Below are positions 44,768-55,413 of a stretch of 64,000 nt of DNA, piece after piece. Under the pieces are notes generated by a model, which was given only the letters and a program-made list of their open reading frames with translations, had not been told where the DNA came from and did no database searches. Position numbers and translations under genes: made by a program. Location: assembly GCA_022818135.1 (NCBI GenBank), contig JAFMSR010000013.1, positions 23,148,207-23,212,206 of the forward strand, given 5' to 3'. This stretch comes from Saxidomus purpurata. Taxonomy: Eukaryota; Mollusca; Bivalvia; Venerida; Veneridae. How positions within the stretch are numbered: the first letter of the stretch is position 1; each line of letters starts with the position of its first letter.

Positions 44768-45414
44768 TATAGCTACGTGCACTTGTTACATCTCTCAGTT
44801 CAATTTGCATTTATCACGAGTTTGCAAGACAATAACTGTTTTCTCCTGGATTTATCCAACCCTTGATATGAATAATATAAGCATTACGTGACAATGTAGT
44901 TAAGCTGGTGGGGGGGGGGGGGTGGGGGCATGGGAGCGGTTGTCGATCTTTTGAAAAAAAAAATGGAATGCACTGATAGACGAGAGCAGTCAATAAAATC
45001 TTTTCTTTTTTTTAAACATGTAATTATAAGTTTTTTTAAATTGAAATTTTGTGCTATGGACAAACAATATTCAGTACACTGTGACTGCAATTTTACTTAT
45101 TATAATATAGCGATAAAAGCTGATGACGACGTGAAGAGTATCGACATTGACTGGATATATTGTGTTTAATTTCACAATTGTATTTCTAGTCCGTAAATTA
45201 TTTGTATGTTTTTGGTTTGATTCATAACTCCTATATACATAGATCCCATTTGTTTTCAAATACACAATGTATTACTTCAATAAATATATTGTACTTAACA
45301 ATTCCTGACAGCTTACTTAATGCGATCTATTGACTGGATTTCTATATTATACTAGAGACCTTAGAAATATCAGAGACCTTAAAATATATGTCTCTGATAA
45401 TATATAGATTCATT

Positions 45415-45800
45415 TATAGCTCGCCTGTGTACCATCGGCTATTATACAAAGTCAATAACATGGATAAGGTACAGCAAATGTAAAGCTACCTGTTGTTTTG
45501 ATGGAGGCAAAACATATAAAATTCAGATCATCAATGCAAAGATGCGGCAATAAAACCAAATTAACAATTGTTTACCAAATTTCATAACTCAAGAAAACAG
45601 GTCAAAAAGTCATAGTCAAGGTCATCAGGGTTAAGTATTGAAATTTGTATACAAAACTATACACATGGTCCTAATTGCATTGCTGTCGTTTCACAAACAA
45701 GAAAGTAGGTCAACAAGGCAACGGCATACCAAGACAGCGTTGAAATCCAGGGGTAAAATAGACGGACGTGGGAATGAACCAGTAGACAATGCTACATACA
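45415..45800 (+). repeat. Decayed TTAGCTC-type repeat
   Basis: It opens 'tatagctcgcctgtgtacc' with partner 'tcggctatta' and holds 'aggtcaaaaagtcatag'. It is a degenerate relative of the hairpin-ended repeats. Confidence 0.45.
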
Positions 45801-45944
45801 AAATATCTTAGCTCAATACCTTGCAATTACAAAGAAGAAGATGTTCAAAAATTTAACAATATGTCTTTATAAAATAATCGCCACCGATTTTTCATTATAT
45901 GTCGTGGTTTATAAAGACATAAGCGAAAAAAAATTATTGTTTCC

Positions 45945-46215
45945 GTTGAGTGACTAAACCGGTTCAGTGTGTATACTGGGTTCTGGTACTGGGTATAGTA
46001 TGTGAATATGAAAAAAAAACTAGATATACACAATTGGGCCTGAATAGCTCTACTGAACTCAAGTAGAGACATATAGTGAAAAAAATTAATGTGTCTGTTG
46101 AGCGACTAAACCAGTTCAGTGTGCATACTGGGTTCTTATAGTATGTGAATATGAATAAAAAAAATAGATAGACACAATTGGGCCAGAATCGCTCTGCTGA
46201 ACCCAAGTGTCTGCG
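45945..46215. repeat. Tandem duplication of about 152 bp
   Basis: Two diverged copies start at 45945 and 46097. They share 'ggttcagtgtgtatactggg' (with one change), 'tagtatgtgaatatga' and 'cacaattgggcc'. Confidence 0.8.
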
Positions 46216-46330
46216 GTGTATAACTGTAAATATTTCGAGTAGTATATTTATAAGAAAAACCAGGATTAAGTTTGTTTTCCTGATACACATGTCGCGATAG
46301 ATATTTAATTACTAGACAAATTTGATAAAT

Positions 46331-46420
46331 GGCCGTTTAGCTCAGTCGGGAGAGCATTAGCACAACTTTCCAAGGGAAGTTACATGGGCTCGAATCCTGG
46401 CCAAGGTCCTGTTTTTTTTT
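46331..46420 (+). other. tRNA-like sequence with T-run (probable tRNA relic or SINE head)
   Basis: D-arm-like 'tagctcagtcgggagagc' and T-loop-like 'ggctcgaatcctgg' are followed by a run of nine T. The acceptor stem does not pair properly, so a functional tRNA is unlikely. Confidence 0.4.
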
Positions 46421-47272
46421 TGCTCACCTTGTGATATTTGTCGCCTTCCGACTGACTAAAATTAATTTTACCACAAAAATCTAGCTATCAATCGCTTTCA
46501 TATACTAAAATTTGCGCCGACTATCTTTTTTAAAGGTAGTTATTGTTTAATATTATTTTGATCTTTTTCCCCCCCCCAAAAGATTAATTATTCAGCACTG
46601 AAACTTACCATTGTGCAGTGTGCCGTATTTTATATGCATATCTGTAATTCTAATTTAGAACTGGCAACTTATTACACAAACTTGTAAGATGGGAGAGAGC
46701 CGAGAACCAGTCATGAAAAGCCACTTGTAAGGATGGCGATATTTTTTCTGTTGTTTTTCATTCATTCTGACCCTGTGTCTGTCGTAAAACATTGCCGTAA
46801 AAGGTTGTATGTAATGTAGTTTGCACGAAAAAGTCAGACATAAATCTTAAGCATCATAAAACATCGCAATTTCTAGGTCATACATATGTTAACATACAAT
46901 ATAACTTACTGCATGAAATTCTGATTATTATTGAACATTTCGGGGTGGGGTACGTTAGAATTATATCACATGGTATGATTTTGCTATACCTGTAGACATC
47001 CGGAGCTCTAGTCTGAACGAAAATAAAAGCTTATATCGTGAATTAACCTGAGGTTGTTTCCTTTTGGACATAAACATTTGTCGCTCACAAGTCTATGCCC
47101 ACGTTTGCCATGGGAAATCATAATGACTTCAAATCGAAATGTTTTCAAAAACTGGCAGTACCGAATGTGTTAGATGTAAGACGGGTTCGATGTGTTGCTT
47201 CTAGAATCAGAATGTTATTCGACAGAATATAAAAAATATCAGACCGGTATTAACGGCAGTTGCATAATATTA

Positions 47273-47275
<3 letters not shown>

Positions 47276-47306
<31 letters not shown>
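47276..47306. repeat. (TA)n microsatellite
   Basis: A pure alternating TA run abuts the left end of the inverted-repeat element. Confidence 0.9.
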
Positions 47307-47309
<3 letters not shown>

Positions 47310-47695
47310 TAATTAAATAAAAATGACTTGATATGGCTTTAAAATAATGATTTAATTAACTAAATTAACTGTGCTACGCGTTTCATACAATTCATCAGGC
47401 ACAATTGTAGTGAATGACGTTGTTTCCATGACGTTGACGTCATAACTTCCTGCAAGGGAGATTACTGTTGTGAAAATCAGGGATCGTATATACGTTAATA
47501 TAACAAATCCTGTGAAAATGCAGATAATTAATGTAAATTGATGGCGTTAAGCCTTGGTTTGAATTTGTTAATAAAATAATTTTCTTTTGCTAACCTAGCT
47601 GAAACACATTTAAACGCGTAGCACAGTTAATTTAGTTAATTAAATCATTATTTTAAAGCCATATCAAGTCATTTTTATTTAATTACTTATATATA
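47300..47695. mobile_element. MITE with about 85-bp terminal inverted repeats
   Basis: The left arm (47303-47385, with 'tgacttgatatggcttt' and 'ctgtgctacgcgttt') and right arm (47611-47692) are near-perfect reverse complements. The interior of about 225 bp is non-coding and includes TGACGTCA at 47435. This is a non-autonomous DNA-transposon structure. Confidence 0.8.
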
Positions 47696-47737
47696 TTGCC
47701 TTTTCCGGCATTTAAAGGGTTTTAAACCTTAGGACTA

Positions 47738-47797
47738 CACACACACACACACATATATATAAAAAAATATATATATATATGTGTGTGTGTGTGTGTT
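47738..47797. repeat. CA/TA/GT palindromic microsatellite
   Basis: (ca)n then (ta)n then (gt)n reads as a self-complementary hairpin of simple repeats. Confidence 0.85.
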
Positions 47798-48129
47798 TGC
47801 AATTTGATATTGCCTAAGGTAGGCCACGCCATTAAAAAAAGAACAGCACGCTTTAAAAATTTGTTTTCTTCACGCACACATATGATTTTAATAGTAAATG
47901 TAAATATGGATTAAAACAACACATTTTGGTTGCGTTTTCTATGTTTTCTGTTCTGTTCTGTTGTTCTTGTTCTTCAATTTTCTTGTGATATGACATTGAC
48001 TCTTCATGTTTGGAGTATAATTAAGTATATATGTTCAAACTTATCTGAGCATGAAAACAAGATTTATAAGCACAAGGCCAGGACTTTGCCTGACTTTGAT
48101 AACGGTCAAGGTCGCTGAAACTTAAGCGG

Positions 48130-48435
48130 AAAAGACTTATTATGTCTTCGTTTGCCTCGCTGGATTGAAATCGCGGTATTAAGTACATGTGTTCAAGCCC
48201 TGCTACCGACTATGACTTATTATGTGGGAAAGTTAGCAATTTCTTACGAAGGATAGGGTTCATGTACCGGTCTTTACTAGTAACGACGTTTAGGTAAATT
48301 GTCCGCGTGGGTCGACTTAGGCACGTGGGGCATCAGTGTCCTTTCCGAAGAACACACCCTGTGCTCTTGCTTAGATTCGAACCTGGGACCTCCTGTGCTG
48401 GAGGCGAACACCTAACTCACTCAGATATCGAGACC
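48130..48435 (+). repeat. SINE family 3 with an inverted tRNA-like end
   Basis: It shares the body of 29281-29610 ('gtgttcaagccctgctaccg', 'cgaaggatagggttc'). Its right end carries a minus-strand tRNA-like head (B-box complement gattcgaacctggga). Confidence 0.6.
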
Positions 48436-48790
48436 AACTATTACTTTAAATCTCACAACTGATTTACAACATAAAGACACCTCCACAGGAAATTCACATA
48501 TGTGACAAACACTTTGGTGTGGAAGTCTTGAAGCATGGACAATATGACAAGGATCAAAATAAAAGTCACTCCATGCAAAAAAAGCAGTTACAATATTTTA
48601 ATATTTAAAGTAATATGTATCAACATAATTTTCCATTTTAAGTTACGATTGAAACCCCTCTAGGTTATTCTGTACATCACGTGTTATTTGGACGGCTAGC
48701 GCTCGTGGCTTAAAACAACAAAAATATTCTTTCACAAGTTCTTTCGTGTTTTAAACTGATACTGTCATTGACATCATCTGAAACATCATA

Positions 48791-48870
48791 ATACAGTTAA
48801 ACCTCGTTTACAAGCGCGTCAATAACTCGAGGATTTGGGATAACCGATATCTCTCTCTTTCCTATATACG
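48791..48870. repeat. pogo-like terminal fragment
   Basis: 'acagttaaacctcgtttac' with 'aactcgaggatttgggataa' resembles the terminal inverted repeat of pogo/Tigger-type elements. No transposase is seen. Confidence 0.4.
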
Positions 48871-49093
48871 TTTAAGCCACCAAAAATCAAAGCATCGTAG
48901 TTTTCTAACTACATGTAACTTTAAAATGATGCATTACTAAAACTTAATTAATATATAGATAGTACGTCCTTGACATTACTATTTTGTATTTATTTCGCCT
49001 AACTTCAACATAAAAACATTTGAATATTCAGTTATTTAAATAGCACTAGATTCTATATTAACTTGTTTATTTGTAAACAATAAAAAAACTTAC

Positions 49094-50180
49094 CACAAGA
49101 TGTATCCCGCTGTTACAATATATCGATAAGATTCCAAATGCGGATGATATGTCATCTTCACAATCTTCATAATTCTCTCGTTCATCTTGGACTTGAAGGT
49201 TTTCTTGTCTTTCGTCATCACCACTCTCACTAGCATCATCAAAGCTGTATCTGTCGCCATACACAGTTGCTCTTGCACATCCAGCATCACTGATCATGTC
49301 ACTCCCACAAACACTAATCTCAACATCATCATTTTCGATAAGAATGTCACTATCATAACCACCGGTAGTGTGCCTTTTTTCATTTGTCTTCAAGCAATTA
49401 CCATTTTCACTATTTCGTCATCAGAATCACGCTCACTTCTCTCCCCGTGACTACTTTTCTCAACCCATTTATATTTGTTGCCGCCAACAGTTTCCATAAA
49501 CACCATGCGTTTCGGCATCTGTCTTCAAACCATTATCATTTCGACCATTTTCATTATCAAAACCACTTTAATTTACTACTTTTTTCTTTGCCCGTTCTTT
49601 CCGCCAAATGGCGTTTGCTACCGGCAGCATTTTCACTACCACCATGATTTTCGTCATCTGTGTTTAAGCTATCCACATTTTTACCATCATAAGCGTCCTA
49701 AACATTTTCTCTGAGACCATCTTTTTCAATCCCTCCAAGATTACTCCTGTCGTTTTCATTGCAACCGCTTTTCCCGTGATTATTTTTCTCAGTGTAATCC
49801 AGATTACTACCATCGCTTTGTTCGACATCGCCTTCTATGTCACTATCTGTTTACACGTCACCATCTGTACAACTTTTACCATATTCCGCTTGAGCTTGTA
49901 TCTTGTAGTTACTATTGTGTCTTTCTTCATCTTTGCTGACATCTTCTTCATCGCCTAGCTTGGATTCATTCTGTTTACTTTTATTTGCATCAAGTTTCAC
50001 CAGTTCGTCTTTCTCTTCCGTCTTCTGATTGATACTGGGCATTTCTTTAATGCGACCATAAAACCCTTTTCTCCATCCTATATCTCGACTGACAACCATA
50101 CTGTCCACATGTTCATACACTCAGGTTGAATTGCACTGTTTCAATGATCATCTTAGGCATCTCTGGCTCCTTTGGTGGCC
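49094..50180 (-). pseudogene. Acidic, frameshifted candidate exon of unknown gene
   Basis: Read on the minus strand, the exon has an acceptor tttctttcag| at its start (50180) and a donor cttgtg|gtaagt at its end (49094). It opens PPKEPEMPKMIIETVQFNLS, then shifts frame into a Lys/Glu/Asp-rich segment (MPSINQKTEEKDELVKLD). Two or three further frameshifts separate repeated NGLKTDAE-like units (SLNTDDEN, GLKTDAET, CLKTNEK), about 100-170 bases apart. It ends with an acidic stretch (FDDASESGDDERQENLQ). No known domain is seen. It is either a decaying gene or a real exon with sequencing indels, and is part of a larger minus-strand gene not otherwise visible. Confidence 0.45.
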
Positions 50181-50199
50181 CTGAAAGAAATGATTATAT

Positions 50200-53060
50200 T
50201 TTGGTTACTGCTACAGACAAATTGTATTCACTCGCATTATAATCACGGAAGGCTAAAGAGTGATTTGAACTATATGTCAAGCTTTACTGCTCGATTACTT
50301 GTTAAACACGATCTGGCATAAGGTGATTCACGCACATTTATCATATGGTGTAAATGCAATCTCATTAAAATCAGACTCAGTATCTTCGCTTCGCTAACTC
50401 CTAGGTAGAGGAGCGTACATTAGGATATGATTTTAATGAGATTGGTGTAAATGTATTTCAAAATCATACGAACGGTTTTAGAAACAAGGTTGGCAGGGTA
50501 GGTACTTGAATGTAATGACTTGACATTTGAAACCGGGTTTTTCTGGATTGTTTTCTAGAACTAGATGAGATAATAATAATAACAACAATAATAATGATAA
50601 AAGCTTTAGTTACGGAAGGTGACATATTTCGACATATGACCTCATATAATCTAATTTTCAATACCGCCTTCAAAGTTAAGAAACAAAAGAAAAAGCATTA
50701 TACTTAAAATTAAATCAACTGGCAAAGTTAACACTGGAAAGACACAGTTGCACATAAGACTTTTAAACATTCTGTTAATAAATGCATTCATACATGTACA
50801 TTCACTGACATACACTCAAAGCAAATGAATATAAATTAGACATATAAATATGTAAATAAAAAATAAGATTAACTTATCATTCATACAATGAATAATGCTT
50901 ATAATTTCCTTTAAACGTGTTAAGAGTTTTCGAAGTACGTACAGTATCTGATGGTTATTGTCAGATTGGTAAATTGTTGTACCCGCATTTTGCCTTGCTT
51001 TTTTTTGGTAAACATATTTATAATTATGGTACACTTTTCCATATCCTTAGCAAACATCTTTGAGTCATTTCTACTAATAGTAATTTACTACTTTCATGAT
51101 GATAATAATAACAATAATAATAAAAATAATGATCTAATAAAAATAAAAACAATAATAAAAGATTCTAATAATTATTGATCAAATACTTGTAATAACAATA
51201 ATAAAAATCGACATTATTATTACTAGATTCTATCATTATTATTATCATTATTATTATTATTCAGACATTCACCTAAAGAAACACGTATTTCCTGAAAATA
51301 TTAGATTCGCTGTAACTGTTGTACATATAAGTAACAAATAAATATTTTGCTGAAAACTTCTTACTCCAGTGAATATTGTAGAGTAGATTCGGTTTATATC
51401 ACTGTTCTCTTGTTTCCATGCTGATTTTATTCATTTGCTGTCGTTTTGCAGTGTTGGTCTCAGCATTGCTAATGTTGCTATGACTTGTACGTCTGTCATG
51501 ACATATTCGACGTCAAAACGTCATAGAACGGTGACGTTTAAAAACTATGCTATTTACGCAAGCGCTTTAAGCAGCCTAAGATTTCAGTGATGTTTTAGAA
51601 ATATATTTTTACTACATAAATAAAAGGTCGCAAAATGTATTTATATAGATTTACACGGACCTCGTTTTCAAATGTTTCGTCGCACACAAACCAAAAGTTC
51701 AGACAGTGTGTTTCAACAAAGTGATAGATCTATAACAAAATAAATTATTGTGTATACTGGGAGTATACACGACTTTATTTTAAATAAAATCGTAGAGAGC
51801 TAATGATGCTTCTTTTCTGACTTTTTTTGTACTGGCGTCAAGTTCTGCCATACTTACTCTTTTAATTTCGCAATCGTTTCATTCTAGTCTTAACAAGAAA
51901 AGCATTGATGCAAAGCATCAAAGACGCGGCAAAATGGCTTTCAATGAGCAAAATGATAACACCAGGAACTAAGTAAATAGCATGACGTGAGAATGCTCCT
52001 CTGAACTATTGCTTCATAAAAAACATGTCCTTTCCCCACTGTACATATCTCGACATATCTGGCGGCAGTAGGCCTACAGTACTTATTCAAAACAACAGTA
52101 CATCTTTATATAGGAAACATTCGACACACTGTGACCCCTATATTATTTGTTCGGAAAAGCAACTATCATTTCATTAATATGTTAAAGTATTAAGGTACAG
52201 TAAGAACACATTTAGTCTTTAAATCCCCAAATTATCTTGATGTTTATGATTAAAAAGTTCAGAAACGGGGATAAAAATCAAAGCAAAATGCGAATTTTAT
52301 GAATGGGGAACCAATTCCACTTTGCTAACTGTTGTCTGTGTCTTTATAGTATTCTTAATATAAAAGCAAAGAATGGTGAACTTTTACAGTTTATATTCTC
52401 AAATAACCAGATCTGTAATCAGCTATTTTTATATCTAAACTTAATTTTACATTATTTTTATCGTTATTAGTCTGATATGAATGACGATTTTTATGAATAT
52501 TTGCATTAAAACATTAAAAGTGGGTTTTAAAGCTGAAAAAGATAAGAAGAAAAAATCAGAAGAAAATATAAAAAGTGGGTTTGAATTGGATTTGAACTCC
52601 ACTTGTAAAATAAGACGGACATCGACATATCTACTATACCACAGATACAGACTAGAATTAAGCTTATATCATATGTATATAAGGGATAAGTCGTTTTCGT
52701 AAAAAAGGATTTAAATTATACTTTACGAAAGTGTTCATATAGGTTTTATAAAAGCAGAACTTTTTGTAGGTAAACGTTCAACTTCAAAGACATCTTTTTA
52801 GAAACAGACAAACAATGATTGTTCCTTCCGCATCAAATCAGCTATGAACATTCCGTGTATATAGGCACGGCACTACGTGTCAATGATAGAGCATGGGTCG
52901 AGAAGATTTATGTGCGCGTAAAGTATGCCAAATGATCCCCATAGCTCACAGGTAAATATCTCTTTTAGATAATTTATAAAATACATAATGGATTTTGTGC
53001 TGGCCTATATTCATTGCATCTTTTTCGTGTTCAGCTATGTTTCTGTTTCCTTTGACTGTT
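50200..53060. other. AT-rich non-coding stretch
   Basis: I see no supported exon. It holds ATT/AAT trinucleotide-rich patches (50567-50600, 51098-51262), a double CRE-like cluster at 51508-51537 (gacgtcaaaacgtca) and a weak minus-strand tRNA-like segment near 52570-52640 (B-box-like ggagttcaaatcc). Confidence 0.5.
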
Positions 53061-53065
53061 TATAG

Positions 53066-53186
53066 TCCTGGCCGACTCTGGGACTTCTCCCTGGATGAAC
53101 TTGCCAAGACTCCTGACAGGCGCAGGTTGAAGAGAGACAGATGCAGATACAAGGGAATCCGGGTACAAGACACTAGCTCTCACTAG
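53066..53186 (+). CDS. Orphan candidate 3'-terminal exon, unknown protein
   Basis: A pyrimidine-rich acceptor (tttctgtttcctttgactgtttatag, split over 53040-53065) precedes an open frame encoding SPGRLWDFSLDELAKTPDRR, then RRLKRDRCRYKG, stopping at TAG 53186. Base composition is more GC-rich and codon-like than its surroundings, and the peptide is highly charged. No upstream exon was found on this strand and no family is recognised. Confidence 0.35.
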
Positions 53187-53794
53187 CCACCCTTCAGCTG
53201 TGTTTCATGCTCAGACCTTTGATCACTAGCATATTGTAAAATTTTATCACTTCGGTGGAAATAAAGATAATATATACGAGTATACCCCTTAATAATTTAT
53301 GTAATTGTCCAGGAAACAGGGTAGGTAGATGTGCTCAAATTATGGCAGTTCATAATTGAAAGTTATGGCATAGAGTTTTATCTCATATTCGCTAACAAAT
53401 TCAGGTGGTCTTATCTGATCTGTGTAATGATGGCAGTGACCGCAATTCGGAAAACGTTTCACTTATTTATTTTCTTAAACTTCTGCATAATATTTTAAAA
53501 GATATCAGGTTATTATGGTGACATATTACTGCCACACGTTAGTTACTGATTTTCGTGTTAATTATGTCGATTACTACTTAAAATAATTGATATTTATTTA
53601 AATATCTAGTTATATACTCAGTCAAAACCAGTGTGCATGACTCTTTCTCGTGTAAGAAAGAGACAACCATAAACGAAACTCTATAGTTTATACGTACGCA
53701 TATTTGGTATTAGCCTCAATATTTCGACTGCAAGACCGATATTACTGATATTACATAGATGCGGCCGTCGTATAAAGCAAAAACACTGTGCACA

Positions 53795-53995
53795 ATTAGT
53801 TTAGTTTATACTAATTAATTTTAGCTCGATTGTGAAGAAAGCCTGTGGTTTATCGAGTCACTCTCGAGTCCGCTTCCTGGAAAAACCAGTACTGGTATCA
53901 TATGAGAAAGTACGATCGTGACCCCAGTGGGGCTCGAATCCGCAACCTCCAGGATGAGCGGCCGACACCTTAACCTCTACACCACCGCTCCCCTC
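53795..53995 (-). repeat. tRNA-headed SINE, family 1 (inverted, well preserved)
   Basis: Tail 'tttatactaatt', body 'ggaaaaaccagtactggta', B-box complement 'ggggctcgaatccgcaacc', and A-box complement 'cctctacaccaccgc'. This is the clearest copy of the family. Confidence 0.85.
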
Positions 53996-54062
53996 TCCCC
54001 TGTGCACAATTAGTTGGGCTAATTTGCCAGATTCAAATATGTATAAGTAGAAACGCGAAATT

Positions 54063-54485
54063 ATGGTGGCTGATTTGGTACCCTTTTGTGCGTCGTGTTG
54101 TCGCCAGCGACAACACGACAAAACGCCAAACGGCGCGTTGTCGCACTGTCGTCTTGTCGTCCTGTCGCTAGCGAAGCACGCCAAACGGCGCGTTGTCGCA
54201 CTGTCGTCTTTTCGTCCTGTCGCTAGCGAAGCACGCCAAACGGCGCGTTGTCGTGCGGCGTGTTGTATTATGGTGATAATGTGCCGAGCGACAAAGCGCC
54301 AAATAGCCAATCCTTCAATTTGAGCCGAGCGACAATGTGACATCACGACAACACGCCGCACGACAACGCGCCGTTTGGCGTGCTTCGCTAGCGACAGGAC
54401 GACAAGACGACAGTGCGACAACGCGCCGTTTGGCGTGCTTCGCTGGCGACAAAACGACGCACAAAAGTGTACCAAATCAGCCACC
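54063..54485. mobile_element. CG-rich foldback element built on CGACA/TGTCG
   Basis: It begins 'atggtggctgatttggtac' and ends 'gtaccaaatcagccaccat', its reverse complement. Arms of about 200 bp are crowded with TGTCG on the left and CGACA on the right, with 'gccaaacggcgcgttgtcg' repeated. Three overlapping frames stay open through it, a by-product of the repeat. No transposase is present. Confidence 0.8.
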
Positions 54486-54740
54486 ATACGAAATCGTTTC
54501 GCGATGTCCATTTAATGAATGGATAACACGAACATGAAATAGTTTCGTTATCCACTAAAATAATAACGCGAAAATATTTAAATATGTTTGTATTTGTTTT
54601 ATTACTTTAAAAACAATGCAAGCACATAAAGGTCAAATGAAGGCTTAACAGGTACTTACTGACGTTGTATCGATCGATACCTGGCTACTTAGTTACTGTA
54701 CACCCCTATTTGTAGCGGTAATTTATAATAGGATCTTCCT

Positions 54741-55075
54741 ATGGTGGCTGATTTGGTACACTTTTGTGCGACAACACGACAAAACGCCAAACGGCGCGTT
54801 GTCGCACTGTCGTCTTGTCGTCCTGTCGCTAGCGAAGCACGCCAAACGGCGCGTTGTCGTGCGGCGTGTTGTCGCGATGTCACATTGTCGCTCGGCTCAA
54901 ATTGAAGGATTGGCTATTTGGCGCTTTGTCGCTCGGCACATTATCGCTATATCGTCTTGTCGGTCAGTGCATATCTAATGGCTGTTTTGTTGTCGTGTTT
55001 TCGCTTGGCGCTTGCGCCGAACGACAACACGACTAGGTGACAATACGCCGTTTTGCGCTCTGTCGTGACGTCGCG
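54741..55075 (+). mobile_element. Second CGACA/TGTCG element (half-foldback), upstream of integrase-core gene
   Basis: It starts with the same 'atggtggctgatttggtac' end and follows the reverse complement of the first element's right arm closely, up to 'ttggctatttggcgctttg'. It then diverges into further TGTCGT-rich sequence. It ends about 40 bases before the predicted start codon at 55115. Confidence 0.75.
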
Positions 55076-55114
55076 TTCCGGTAGCACATGCGCAGGGAAT
55101 ATAAACAGTTCAAG

Positions 55115-55121
55115 ATGGAAG
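55115..55121 (+). CDS. Integrase-core gene: 7-nt first coding exon part
   Basis: ATG GAA G|gtagat supplies Met-Glu and the first base of Val. With the next exon it gives MEVTDLIRQ. The phase fits exactly, though so short a segment could match by chance. Confidence 0.6.
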
Positions 55122-55377
55122 GTAGATAAGTGATATTTATGTTGTTATCGGTTGTTTTCATTATAATTTAGATCTATACAAATATTTTGTACGTGTTATG
55201 ACATAGTTAGTATCATTGTTATTGATATAGATGCATTTTGCAAATATCTGTGAAACCGTTTTTATTCGAAATTTATTTTCATCCAGTCATATCAATATTT
55301 TTGTTGGTCATTTTCTGTTTCAATTAATGATAATAATGATGATGATGATAATGATAATGATAATGATAATGATAATG

Positions 55378-55413
<36 letters not shown>

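Noticed and set aside
46331..46403. Functional tRNA gene
   Set aside because: D-arm and T-loop look good, but the acceptor stem does not pair and the anticodon arm is poor; a relic or SINE head is more likely.
54063..55036. Overlapping frames of 60-217 codons across the CGACA elements
   Set aside because: They arise from the repeated pentamer in several frames and on both strands; no start context, domain or splice support.
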